DNA from: Lachnospiraceae bacterium
GTDB lineage: Bacteria > Bacillota_A > Clostridia > Lachnospirales > Lachnospiraceae
NCBI GenBank assembly: GCA_018365895.1
Contig: JAGZJD010000038.1
Coordinates: forward strand, 1 to 23,089
Direction: 5' to 3'
DNA: 23,089 nt
Below, piece after piece: positions 1-7,198 of this stretch. A program made the position numbers and the translations under genes. Within the stretch, counting starts at the first letter, position 1. Every line of letters begins with the position of its first letter. A model generated the notes under the pieces. The model was not told the origin of the DNA. It made no database searches and saw only the letters and a program-made list of their open reading frames with translations.

Positions 1-60
1 GATTCTATAGAAAGGAGCTTTTTTCTGTCCCATTCTTTTTAATCTGATTTTTACTGCCAT
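1..60 (-). CDS. rpsP: 30S ribosomal protein S16, 5' part only (runs off the window)
   Basis: Only the first 20 codons are present. They read MAVKIRLKRMGQKKAPFYRI, which is the conserved N-terminus of bacterial S16, a small-subunit protein that binds 16S rRNA during assembly. The start is fixed by an ideal GGAGGTG ribosome binding site (67-73, minus strand). The gene lies 60 bases downstream of ffh on the same strand, with no terminator between them. This matches the common Firmicutes order ylxM-ffh-rpsP, so it is probably cotranscribed with them. The identification is firm despite the truncation. Confidence 0.93.
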   Translation of the reverse strand, partial: MAVKIRLKRMGQKKAPFYRI

Positions 61-120
61 TGTTTTCACCTCCCTGAAAATGCTATCTATGACCAAGTAT
101 GTGGATTCACATCTAAGTCC

Positions 121-1470
121 TTAAAAAGGTAATTTGAATTTCCCCTTTTTACCAAATTTACCACCCATCATGCCCGGAAGCTGTTTCATCATCTTTCTTG
201 ATTGTTCAAACTGCTTCACCATGCGGTTCACATCTGCAATATTAACTCCTGCTCCCTGTGCAATCCGATGTTTTCTTGATGGATTCAATATTTCCGGATT
301 CCGTCTTTCTTTCGGTGTCATGGAAAGAATCATAGCCTCCATCTGTGCCATCTTCTTCTGACCTTCCTCTGAATCAATCTGATTTAACTGACTTGCATTC
401 AGTCCCGGCATCATGCCAAGAATACTGGAAAGACCGCCCATCTTCTTCATCTGCTTCATGCTCTCAAGATAATCATCGAAATCAAACTGAGCTTTCTTGA
501 TCTTCTGAGACATTTCTTTTGCTTTGTCTTCATCAATCTCTGCGCCAACTTTCTCAATCAATGTCAGCACATCACCCATACCAAGGATTCTCGATGCCAT
601 CCTGTCCGGATAAAACTGTTCCAGATCAGAAAGTTTCTCACCCATACCGACATACAGAATCGGCTGCCCGGTTACAGCTCTGATTGAAAGCGCCGCACCG
701 CCTCTCGTATCGCCATCAAGCTTTGTCAAAATCACACCGTCAAGTCCAATCTTCTCATTGAAACTCTGAGCTACATTAACTGCGTCCTGACCAGTCATAG
801 CATCTACAACGAGAATTGTCTGATGAACTTCAACGCTCTCTTTGATCTCCTGAAGCTCTGCCATCATATCCTCATCTACATGAAGACGTCCGGCTGTATC
901 AAGGATCACAAGATTATTGCCATTCTTTGCTGCGTGTTCCAACGCAGCCTTTGCAATATTGGCCGGCTTATGGTTCTCACCCATACTAAAGACTTCCACA
1001 CCCTGCTTCTCGCCATTGATCTGAAGCTGTTTGATTGCTGCCGGTCGATATACATCACAGGCAACAAGAAGCGGCTTCTTGCCTTTCAGCTTAAACTTCC
1101 CGGCGAGCTTTGCCGTCGTTGTCGTCTTACCTGCCCCCTGAAGACCAGCCATCATAATTACCGTAGTTGCTTTTCCCGGCTGAAGCGTAATCTCCGTTGT
1201 CTCTGAGCCCATCAGCTTGACCATCTCTTCATTTACAATCTTGATGACCATCTGTCCCGGATTCAGTCCGTTCATCACGTCCTGTCCAACTGCACGTTCC
1301 TGTACATCCTTTACAAACTTCTTAACAACCTTGAAGTTTACATCCGCCTCGAGCAGAGCCATTTTCACTTCACGAAGCGCTGTCTTTACATCATCCTCTG
1401 TAAGCCGTCCTTTGCTTCTTAAATTTTTAAATACATTTTGAAGTTTCTCAGTTAAGCTGTCAAATGCCAT
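121..1470 (-). CDS. ffh: Signal recognition particle protein Ffh (SRP54)
   Basis: A complete 449-residue Ffh, the GTPase that binds SRP RNA and signal peptides of nascent chains and delivers ribosomes to FtsY at the membrane. The N domain covers about residues 1-90. The G domain carries the P-loop GLQGAGKTT (109-117), DTAGR (191-195) and TKLDGD (249-254). The C-terminal M domain (about 300-449) is methionine rich, has the SRKHRIAQGAG segment expected for RNA binding, and ends in a basic Gly/Lys tail. Length is normal for the family. The start is ATG with a GAGGAG site lying in the last codons of ylxM, one base away, so translational coupling to ylxM is likely. Nothing appears truncated. Confidence 0.98.
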   Translation of the reverse strand: MAFDSLTEKLQNVFKNLRSKGRLTEDDVKTALREVKMALLEADVNFKVVKKFVKDVQERAVGQDVMNGLNPGQMVIKIVNEEMVKLMGSETTEITLQPGKATTVIMMAGLQGAGKTTTTAKLAGKFKLKGKKPLLVACDVYRPAAIKQLQINGEKQGVEVFSMGENHKPANIAKAALEHAAKNGNNLVILDTAGRLHVDEDMMAELQEIKESVEVHQTILVVDAMTGQDAVNVAQSFNEKIGLDGVILTKLDGDTRGGAALSIRAVTGQPILYVGMGEKLSDLEQFYPDRMASRILGMGDVLTLIEKVGAEIDEDKAKEMSQKIKKAQFDFDDYLESMKQMKKMGGLSSILGMMPGLNASQLNQIDSEEGQKKMAQMEAMILSMTPKERRNPEILNPSRKHRIAQGAGVNIADVNRMVKQFEQSRKMMKQLPGMMGGKFGKKGKFKLPF

Positions 1471-1471
1471 T

Positions 1472-1816
1472 CTATAACTCCTCTATAATCTCTGCGGAAA
1501 TCTCTCGGATCCCATTCAGAACCTGCTGTGTGTTCACTGCATCACATGACTCCAGAAGACAGTCAATCTGACTTATCTTCTCTCGTATGGAAAGAAACTT
1601 CTCGACAAGATGAAGCTTCTCTTCATAACTTTCCAGCGTCTTGTTGCAGCGTTTGATCAGATCATGTACGCCCTGTCTACTGATTCCTTTTGCCTCTGCG
1701 ATCTCGCCAAGTGAAAGGTCATCCAGCACAAACTGTTCATAGATTTCTTTCTGATGTTCTGTTAAAAGTTCTCCATAGAAGTCATATAACAATGTCTGTT
1801 CCAGGATTTCGTTCAT
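1472..1816 (-). CDS. ylxM: YlxM-family putative helix-turn-helix DNA-binding protein
   Basis: A 114-residue protein of the UPF0122/YlxM family, which is almost always encoded just before ffh and thought to be a small sigma-70 region-4-like helix-turn-helix protein linked to the SRP pathway. The likely helix-turn-helix lies around residues 33-58 (LSLGEIAEAKGISRQGVHDL), followed by a helical, probably coiled-coil C-terminus. The start ATG at 1816 has an AGAGGTG site at 1824-1830. The gene ends one base before ffh. Its promoter sits in the terminator hairpin of the upstream protease (see 1834-1862). The family is clear; its exact function is not established. Confidence 0.95.
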   Translation of the reverse strand: MNEILEQTLLYDFYGELLTEHQKEIYEQFVLDDLSLGEIAEAKGISRQGVHDLIKRCNKTLESYEEKLHLVEKFLSIREKISQIDCLLESCDAVNTQQVLNGIREISAEIIEEL

Positions 1817-1833
1817 TTCTCATCACCTCTGGT

Positions 1834-1862
1834 ATCATATAACAAAAAAGCACAGGTGTCAA
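1834..1862 (-). promoter_or_regulatory. Predicted sigma-A promoter of ylxM-ffh-rpsP, inside a terminator
   Basis: On the minus strand a perfect -35 TTGACA (1857-1862) is followed by exactly 17 bases and the -10 TATGAT (1834-1839). Transcription would begin near 1827, inside the ribosome binding site region, giving a leader of only about 10 bases. The -35 box is in the descending arm of the hairpin at 1852-1883 and the spacer is its T-tract. Confidence 0.65.
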
Positions 1863-1883
1863 GTATTTTTTCTTGACACCTGT
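1841..1883 (-). terminator. Rho-independent terminator of the S8 protease gene
   Basis: A perfect 12-bp stem (arms 1852-1863 and 1872-1883) with an 8-base loop, followed on the minus strand by GCTTTTTTG. It lies 30 bases after the stop codon of the protease. The plus-strand side also has a T-run (1887-1893), so the hairpin could act in both directions, although no plus-strand gene feeds into it. Confidence 0.85.
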
Positions 1884-1912
1884 AACTTTTTTTATTTGTC
1901 TACTTTCTCTTT

Positions 1913-2824
1913 CTATTTCAGCAGTTCCTTTATCTGCACCAGCCCCCATCCTTGCTGGTTTCCCGGAAGCCCCAAATCTTTGCAGCTTTCTCTGAATTTC
2001 AGTTTTACTTCCACATTGGTCATTTGTGGGTGTTTCGATAAAAGCAAAGCAGCTGCTCCTGACACGATCGGCGTTGCCATCGATGTTCCGCTCTTTTCTA
2101 TATATGGTTGTGCTCCCCATTTTCGAAAGCCTGCATTGCAGGAACGGATATTTGCCCCTGGTGCAACCAGTTCCGGCTTCAGAACACATTCTTCTGTCGG
2201 ACCTCTTCCGGAATAATTACAACATAATTTCCCATGTATTTCTGCTCCGCTCTCATCATCAGAAGCTCCTACGGTAATAATCTTCTTACAGCACCCCGGC
2301 GCCGTCACTGTTCCGCAATGTGGTCCATAATTTCCTGCCGCTGCCACAACAACAATCCCCGCATCCCAAAGTGTCTCCACTGCTTCCATAAGCCGTTTCT
2401 TGGAGCGCTTGTCACTTTCCGGCTGTGACCCGACAGAAATATTCACAATACGGATTTGATAAATATCTTTAAATCGTAAAATCCATCGGATTCCCTTAAT
2501 AACTGTATCTACTGTGCCGTGCCCGCGACGGTCAAGTACTTTCAAAACAATGAATCTGCAGCCCGGCGCAATGCCGCAGAGCTTCCCTCCTGACATTCGT
2601 CCATCGCCTCCGATAATTCCACATACATGGGTACCGTGACCACAGTCATCATATGCCCCAACTCTTCCCGCTATCATATCCTGAAAACTCAAAATCCGCC
2701 CTTCAAAATCCGGATGGAAAGCTACCCCGCTATCCAGCACTGCTACTGTAATTTTACCGCCAAGGCATCTCCCGGAAGCCGTATCTTCACACCAGTAATG
2801 AATCCGTTCTTTTACTCTCTGCAT
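1913..2824 (-). CDS. S8 family serine peptidase (cytoplasmic subtilase)
   Basis: A 303-residue subtilisin-like protease with the full catalytic triad: Asp31 in AVLDSGV, His63 in CGHGTHVCG and Ser248 in SGTSMATP. The oxyanion-hole Asn165 is in AAAGN. There is no signal peptide and no obvious prodomain, since the Asp motif begins near residue 26. It also contains about 14 cysteines, which suggests a reducing cytosolic location, like AprX or intracellular subtilisins. The ATG has a weak AAAGGGA site five bases upstream. A TATGAT-like -10 lies just upstream, but I found no convincing -35. It is a single gene ending at a strong terminator. The substrate is unknown. Confidence 0.95.
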   Translation of the reverse strand: MQRVKERIHYWCEDTASGRCLGGKITVAVLDSGVAFHPDFEGRILSFQDMIAGRVGAYDDCGHGTHVCGIIGGDGRMSGGKLCGIAPGCRFIVLKVLDRRGHGTVDTVIKGIRWILRFKDIYQIRIVNISVGSQPESDKRSKKRLMEAVETLWDAGIVVVAAAGNYGPHCGTVTAPGCCKKIITVGASDDESGAEIHGKLCCNYSGRGPTEECVLKPELVAPGANIRSCNAGFRKWGAQPYIEKSGTSMATPIVSGAAALLLSKHPQMTNVEVKLKFRESCKDLGLPGNQQGWGLVQIKELLK

Positions 2825-2937
2825 AAAAATCCCTTTTCTATTATCATATGGAAAAAGAATTTTTTGCCCCCTTCTCCGTCTACACGAAGCTTTCCGGTCT
2901 CACAAAAATATTTTTATAAATTTTACATTTTAAGGAA

Positions 2938-2965
2938 ACATGGGCAAGCCATCCTTCATAAGATA
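2938..2965 (+). promoter_or_regulatory. Possible sigma-K-like promoter of the Cys/Gly-rich gene
   Basis: The sequence CATAAGATA (2957-2965) fits the CATAnnnTA form of sigma-K -10 elements in Bacillus, with an AC dinucleotide 17 bases upstream (2938-2939). No sigma-A type -35/-10 pair is convincing in this 174-base gap between the protease start and the small gene. The match is short and could be chance. Confidence 0.25.
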
Positions 2966-2998
2966 AAGTGTAAACAAACAAAACATGGAGGTTCTTTT

Positions 2999-3262
2999 AT
3001 GAGCGATTTAACTGCAACAAACTGTGGATGTGGATGCGAAGGAACAACAACAAACAACAGCTGCAACATTATCTGGACATTACTTCTTCTTTCCTGCTTA
3101 TGCGGCAACGGCGGCGGATGCGGCGGTTGGGGAAATGGCTGCGGTAACGGATGTGGCAACGGTTTTGGAAATGACAGCTGCACATGGATTATTTTACTTC
3201 TCTTATTCTGTGGCAACGGATTCGGATGCGGCAATAACTGCGGCAATGGATGCGGATGCTAA
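2999..3262 (+). CDS. Small Cys/Gly-rich membrane protein (chorion-class high-cysteine-like)
   Basis: An 87-residue protein starting at the ATG at 2999, behind a GGAGG site at 2987-2991. It has 15 cysteines and many glycines in repeats such as GNGCGNGCGNGFGN. Two short hydrophobic stretches (about 24-34 and 63-70) could be membrane anchors. The composition resembles small Firmicutes proteins annotated as chorion class high-cysteine HCB protein 13, which have no established function. A strong terminator follows at 3291. The longer reading frame beginning near 2627 has no ribosome binding site and would run through the protease gene, so it is not the start. Metal binding, disulfide cross-linking or a spore-surface role are possibilities only. 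Confidence 0.8.
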   Translation: MSDLTATNCGCGCEGTTTNNSCNIIWTLLLLSCLCGNGGGCGGWGNGCGNGCGNGFGNDSCTWIILLLLFCGNGFGCGNNCGNGCGC

Positions 3263-3290
3263 CAAACATTTCCAAAGAATCATCTCTAAC

Positions 3291-3319
3291 GGGGGCTGCT
3301 TCAGCAGCTCCCTTCTTTT
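3291..3319 (+). terminator. Terminator of the Cys/Gly-rich gene
   Basis: A nine-pair stem (arms 3291-3299 and 3304-3312, loop TTCA) followed by TTCTTTT. One pair is G-U on the plus-strand RNA but would be A-C on the minus strand, which supports plus-strand use. The tail overlaps the stop codon of the convergent 42-aa gene. Confidence 0.8.
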
Positions 3320-3446
3320 ATGGCTTTCTGTATTTTTCTGGCTCGTTCTTTTTCTTCTCCTCTTTTTCTTTCAATTTTTTTGTTAGCATACAGTCCTCAT
3401 CGATTTCATAGACTGCATTTCCGTCAATGATTAATTTGCGCTTCAT
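3318..3446 (-). CDS. Small basic hypothetical protein (42 aa)
   Basis: A 42-residue reading frame on the minus strand. It starts MKRKLIIDGNAVYEIDEDCM and continues into a highly charged Lys/Glu tail (residues 23-42). The start has a GAGGAG ribosome binding site seven bases upstream, and a TATAAT -10 lies just before that (around 3468-3476), although I see no good -35. The N-terminal part looks like a compact beta-hairpin and the tail like a single helix. The site placement and codon-like sequence make it a likely real gene. It has no recognised function and no partner on its strand. It converges on the terminator of the Cys/Gly-rich gene. Confidence 0.65.
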   Translation of the reverse strand: MKRKLIIDGNAVYEIDEDCMLTKKLKEKEEKKKNEPEKYRKP

Positions 3447-3541
3447 ACGATAACTCCTCTTCTTTTTTATTATAATATGAGGATTTCATATTTTCGCTTT
3501 CTTATACATATATATGGATATTGTAAGACAGAGGAGGTACT

Positions 3542-4087
3542 ATGGAACAGAAAAAAACAATCCCAATGACACCTTTTGACAGTTTAATTTCCAGTGAACA
3601 GCTTCAGATGATGAAATTGATGCTTCCATATATGCCGCCAGGAACACAGAAGTTTTTTGCTTTCTACATCAAATTTTTAGAGCTCCGGCATACGATGCAG
3701 TTTTTTCAAAATTTTCACACAGATTACATTGATCTTGGACTATCCAAAAGTCCGCCTTCCCCTTTTGATCTGTTTCGTGATATTCAGCCTTATATGAATC
3801 CAAAAGATTCTGAATCACTGTCACAGCTTCTTCATTTAATTGAAATACTAAAAACAATGCAGGCAATGTCAGACGCCCAGACTCCGGACAGCTCTCCACT
3901 CTCCATGATGATGGGAATGCTTTCCCCGGAACAACAATCTGCCTTTGCCGCTTACAGCGATCTTTTTTCTAATCTGGAAGCGCAGGAAGAAGCAAATACC
4001 TCCCCGTCCGAACCACCTACTTCACCTTCGAAAGGAGATCAAAGAAATGAATCAGAATGCATGGATGAAACACCCGGCACTTGCTAA
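3542..4087 (+). CDS. Hypothetical protein, Met/Pro-rich (181 aa)
   Basis: Starts at ATG 3542, directly after a strong GAGGAGG ribosome binding site. The 181-residue product has no signal peptide and no clear membrane span. Its first 140 residues are predicted mostly helical and rich in Met, Leu and Gln (for example QLQMMKLMLPYMPPG and SMMMGMLSPEQQ). The last 35 residues are a polar, Pro/Ser/Glu-rich disordered tail. I do not recognise a family. The next gene begins inside its last 41 bases in another frame, so the two are translated from one message and probably work together. Confidence 0.8.
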   Translation: MEQKKTIPMTPFDSLISSEQLQMMKLMLPYMPPGTQKFFAFYIKFLELRHTMQFFQNFHTDYIDLGLSKSPPSPFDLFRDIQPYMNPKDSESLSQLLHLIEILKTMQAMSDAQTPDSSPLSMMMGMLSPEQQSAFAAYSDLFSNLEAQEEANTSPSEPPTSPSKGDQRNESECMDETPGTC

Positions 4088-4331
4088 TATGGATCCGCTC
4101 AAACTTGAACTCATTCGCACAGCAGCCGCACAGACATCCGGAAAAAGCGGAAAAGATCTTGCTCCAATCCTTCTTGCCCTGATTACCAGTGCACAGAAAA
4201 AAGGAATCCGTTTTTCTCAGAAAGAGATTTCTCTTATTTTAGATTTACTAAAAGAAGGGAAAACAGAAAAGCAACAGCAACAGATTGACCAGACAGTTCA
4301 GACTGCGAAACAGCTTCTGAATCGTCATTAA
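4047..4331 (+). CDS. Hypothetical protein (94 aa) overlapping the upstream gene
   Basis: The start chosen is ATG 4047, because an AAAGGAG site lies at 4031-4037; the frame extends further upstream without such a site. The 94-residue product is helical and Lys/Gln-rich, with PLKLELIRTAAAQTSGKSGK near the N-terminus and a long C-terminal amphipathic helix with a QQQQ run (about residues 75-78). There is no signal peptide or membrane segment. It overlaps the 181-aa gene by 41 bases, which makes translational coupling likely, and is followed by a bidirectional terminator. I do not recognise it; a regulatory or structural partner of its neighbour is the simplest reading. Confidence 0.8.
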   Translation: MNQNAWMKHPALANMDPLKLELIRTAAAQTSGKSGKDLAPILLALITSAQKKGIRFSQKEISLILDLLKEGKTEKQQQQIDQTVQTAKQLLNRH

Positions 4332-4352
4332 AACTTTTCAACAGTCTTCTGC

Positions 4353-4405
4353 AAAAATAATTACAGGACAGGAATTTCACATCTGTTTTTGAATTCCTGT
4401 CCTGT
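4353..4405. terminator. Bidirectional terminator between convergent genes
   Basis: A perfect 14-bp stem (arms 4363-4376 and 4392-4405) with a 15-base loop. On the minus strand it is followed by AATTATTTTT, so it best serves the patatin gene. On the plus strand there is little T-run, but it is the only candidate after the 94-aa gene. Confidence 0.7.
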
Positions 4406-4447
4406 ATGATTTACCGATTCTCCTACAACAATCTCGATACTCTCTTT

Positions 4448-5323
4448 TTATTCTGCTTTCGTATGTCCCAGGAATTCCAGCAGCGCCCCATAACGCTCCT
4501 TCATCTTCTCATATCCCTGTTCATAAAATGCCTGCAGTTTTTCCATATCTTTCTCAAGTCTCCCAACCGTCGGACCTTCCGGACGAATGACAAAAATCTT
4601 TCCTTCCGCCTCAAGACGGTCAATTCTGTCTGCCATCCTGTTATATTCCCGATATCGGTTCAAAATTGTCTCCACAAGCTTTGGATATTTTTTCTGATAT
4701 GCTCTCCGATAAATTCTTGCCTGCGCTACACTGACCGGTTTCTTTCGATAACCGGCTGGTCTTGTCAGAACAACAATCATCTTCTTATTTCCATACTCAA
4801 TTGCACGCTTCAACGGTACAGAGGATGCCAACCCTCCATCTAAATACGGCTCATCATCAATCCGTACAATTGGCGCTAACAGAGGAATACTGCTGGAAGC
4901 CCGGCAGATTTTCATAAGCCGTTCTTTATCTCCGTGATTTTCCGTCAGAAATTCCGCCTTTCCTGTTTCACAATTTGTTACAACAAGTTCGCACTGCATC
5001 TCTGATTGAAAGAATGTATCAAAATCAAACGGAAAATCTTCTAATGGAAACCGGTGAAAAATCTTCTCCATATCAAGAAGCGTATGCTCTTTTATCACTG
5101 TTTTAATTCCTGCATAATATCTGTATTTTCTTTCGGTCTGCATCATACACTCTTTTGTTCGTCCAGCCTGCTCTGAAACAAAGTCAAGGGCGTTGCATGC
5201 CCCTGCTGAAACTCCGATTACATGGGACGGCACAAAATTCTGTTCTGTCAGATAATCCAGCACTCCTGCTGTGAATACCCCTCGTTTTGCCCCGCCTTCC
5301 AATACCAGTGTTGCTTTTTCCAT
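4448..5323 (-). CDS. Patatin-like phospholipase/esterase (YjjU/YqhO type)
   Basis: A 291-residue patatin-family hydrolase with the Ser-Asp dyad: Ser39 in GVSAG and Asp162 in LDGG. The oxyanion loop is EGGAKRG (9-15). These enzymes hydrolyse acyl esters of lipids, and this one has no signal peptide, so it is cytoplasmic or peripheral. Its size and the long helical region after residue 200 resemble bacterial YjjU-type proteins. The start is the ATG at 5323, because GGGAGG lies at 5331-5336; an in-frame ATG 15 bases upstream sits before that site. It is a single gene with its own promoter and terminator, divergent from the ABC-F gene. The physiological substrate is unknown. Confidence 0.93.
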   Translation of the reverse strand: MEKATLVLEGGAKRGVFTAGVLDYLTEQNFVPSHVIGVSAGACNALDFVSEQAGRTKECMMQTERKYRYYAGIKTVIKEHTLLDMEKIFHRFPLEDFPFDFDTFFQSEMQCELVVTNCETGKAEFLTENHGDKERLMKICRASSSIPLLAPIVRIDDEPYLDGGLASSVPLKRAIEYGNKKMIVVLTRPAGYRKKPVSVAQARIYRRAYQKKYPKLVETILNRYREYNRMADRIDRLEAEGKIFVIRPEGPTVGRLEKDMEKLQAFYEQGYEKMKERYGALLEFLGHTKAE

Positions 5324-5355
5324 GAAAACTCCTCCCATGTTCTTTTTATTCTCTT

Positions 5356-5383
5356 ATTATATACCCTTTTTCCCATCCTTCAA
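5356..5383 (-). promoter_or_regulatory. Predicted promoter of the patatin gene
   Basis: On the minus strand, -35 TTGAAG (5378-5383), a 16-base spacer and a perfect -10 TATAAT (5356-5361). The expected transcription start is about 25 bases before the start codon and clears the ribosome binding site. Confidence 0.65.
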
Positions 5384-5434
5384 CCAAAAAAATATGAAAT
5401 TTCTAAAACCCCTATGCAAAAAGCTCCTCTCTCC

Positions 5435-5464
5435 TTGCAAAACGCCTTGACAGTATGTTAGAAT
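5435..5464 (+). promoter_or_regulatory. Predicted promoter region of the ABC-F gene
   Basis: Two overlapping possibilities. One is TTGCAA (5435-5440) with an 18-base spacer and TAGAAT (5459-5464). The other is a perfect TTGACA (5447-5452) with a poor -10 near 5470-5476. The first has the better pair. Either leaves a leader of about 50 bases, which I could not fold into a convincing attenuator. Confidence 0.4.
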
Positions 5465-5524
5465 ACACCCGTATGTGTATGAATTAATTTAGATAATCTG
5501 AGTTATGAAAGGAGATATATCAAT

Positions 5525-7156
5525 ATGATTAGTGCAAATAATATCACTTTACGAGTGGGTAAAAAAGCGCTTTTTGAAGATGTAAATATTAAATTTACCG
5601 AAGGAAACTGCTATGGATTGATTGGTGCTAATGGCGCCGGTAAGTCTACATTTCTGAAAATTCTTTCAGGGCAATTAGAACCTACAAGCGGAACTGTCAC
5701 AATCAGCCCGGGAGAACGACTTTCTTTCCTTCAGCAGGATCATTTTAAATACGACGAATTTATGGTGTTAGATACTGTTATCATGGGAAATGCACGCCTT
5801 TATGAAATTATGAAGGAAAAAGAAGTTCTCTATGCCAAAGAAGATTTTACAGAAGAAGACGGTATCAAAGCCAGCGAATTGGAAGGAGAATTTGCTTCCA
5901 TGAACGGTTGGGAAGCTGAAGCCGATGCAGCTTCTTTGCTCAACGGACTTGGCATCGAAACAGATCTTCATTACAAATATCTAAAAGATCTGACTGGACC
6001 TGAGAAAGTAAAAGTACTCCTTGCCCAGGCTCTTTTCGGTAACCCAGATATTTTGCTTTTGGACGAGCCGACAAACCATCTTGACTTAGATGCCATTGCA
6101 TGGCTGGAGGAATTCCTGATCAACTTTGACAATACCGTCATCGTTGTATCCCATGACCGCTATTTTCTTAATAAGGTTTGTACTCAGACCGCAGACATTG
6201 ACTACGGTAAAATCCAGCTTTTTGCCGGAAACTACGACTTCTGGTACGAATCCAGCCAGCTTCTTATCCGTCAAATGAAGGAAGCAAATAAAAAGAAAGA
6301 AGAAAAGATTAAAGAACTTCAGGATTTCATTTCCCGTTTCTCTGCCAATGCCTCAAAATCCAAACAGGCTACTTCAAGAAAACGTGCATTGGAGAAAATC
6401 CAATTAGATGAAATCCGTCCGTCCAGCCGTAAATATCCTTATATTGACTTCAAACCAAACCGTGAAATCGGTAATGAAGTTCTGACTGTAGAAGGGCTGT
6501 CTAAGACAATTGATGGCGAAAAGGTTCTGGACAATCTTTCTTTCACAATCGGTCGTGAAGATAAAGTAGCATTCGTAGGAAGTAACGAGCTTGCAAAAAC
6601 AACACTGTTCCGTATTCTTACAGGCGAAATAGAGCCAGATGAAGGAACTTACAAATGGGGTGTCACAACTTCTCAGGCATACTTCCCGAAAGACAGTACA
6701 AAAGAATTTGACAATGATTATACAATTGCTGACTGGCTTATGCAATATTCTGACGAAAAAGATGTAACATACGTTCGCGGTTTCCTTGGCAGAATGCTTT
6801 TTGCCGGAGAAGACGGCGTGAAAAAAGTAAAAGTCCTTTCCGGTGGTGAGAAAGTTCGCTGTCTCTTATCTAAAATGATGATTTCCGGTGCAAATATTCT
6901 GATTCTGGATGAGCCGACAAACCATCTGGACATGGAATCTATTACCGCGCTGAACAACGGATTGATCAAATTCCCAGGCGTCATTCTTTTTGCTTCTCAT
7001 GACCATCAGGTTGTACAGACAACCGCTAATCGTATCATGGAAATTATGCCGGGTGGTAAACTCATTGATAAGATGACAACTTATGACGAATATCTTGAAA
7101 GTGATGAAATGGCAAGAAAACGCCAGACCTATTCTCTGACTGAAGAAGACAACTAA
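5525..7156 (+). CDS. ABC-F family ATP-binding protein (YbiT-like)
   Basis: A 543-residue soluble protein with two ATPase domains and no membrane part, as in ABC-F ribosome-associated translation factors. Domain 1 has Walker A GANGAGKST (34-42) and LLLDEP (177-182). The linker (about 240-300) is charged and helical. Domain 2 has signature LSGGEK (438-443) and LILDEP (459-464). Domain 1's signature is LTGPEK (156-161) and domain 2's Walker A is GSNELAKTT (352-360), so only one of the two composite ATP sites is canonical. The start is ATG 5525 behind an AAAGGAG site. The family includes antibiotic-resistance factors, but this subgroup is more likely housekeeping. It ends at the terminator at 7201. 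Confidence 0.95.
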   Translation: MISANNITLRVGKKALFEDVNIKFTEGNCYGLIGANGAGKSTFLKILSGQLEPTSGTVTISPGERLSFLQQDHFKYDEFMVLDTVIMGNARLYEIMKEKEVLYAKEDFTEEDGIKASELEGEFASMNGWEAEADAASLLNGLGIETDLHYKYLKDLTGPEKVKVLLAQALFGNPDILLLDEPTNHLDLDAIAWLEEFLINFDNTVIVVSHDRYFLNKVCTQTADIDYGKIQLFAGNYDFWYESSQLLIRQMKEANKKKEEKIKELQDFISRFSANASKSKQATSRKRALEKIQLDEIRPSSRKYPYIDFKPNREIGNEVLTVEGLSKTIDGEKVLDNLSFTIGREDKVAFVGSNELAKTTLFRILTGEIEPDEGTYKWGVTTSQAYFPKDSTKEFDNDYTIADWLMQYSDEKDVTYVRGFLGRMLFAGEDGVKKVKVLSGGEKVRCLLSKMMISGANILILDEPTNHLDMESITALNNGLIKFPGVILFASHDHQVVQTTANRIMEIMPGGKLIDKMTTYDEYLESDEMARKRQTYSLTEEDN

Positions 7157-7198
7157 TTCTGGTTTTCAGTCAATCGGATAGTCACATCTATTACTGCT

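Noticed and set aside
2956..3246. Pro-rich minus-strand frame opposite the Cys/Gly-rich gene
   Set aside because: It is the mirror of the Gly/Cys repeat codons and has no start signals.
2627..3262. Longer frame extending the Cys/Gly-rich gene upstream to 2627
   Set aside because: It runs antisense through the protease gene with no ribosome binding site; the internal ATG at 2999 has a GGAGG site.
5471..5500. GTATGTGTATGAATTAATTTAGATAATC as a -10 region or operator for the ABC-F gene
   Set aside because: No -35 at a suitable distance and no symmetric structure strong enough to support a call.
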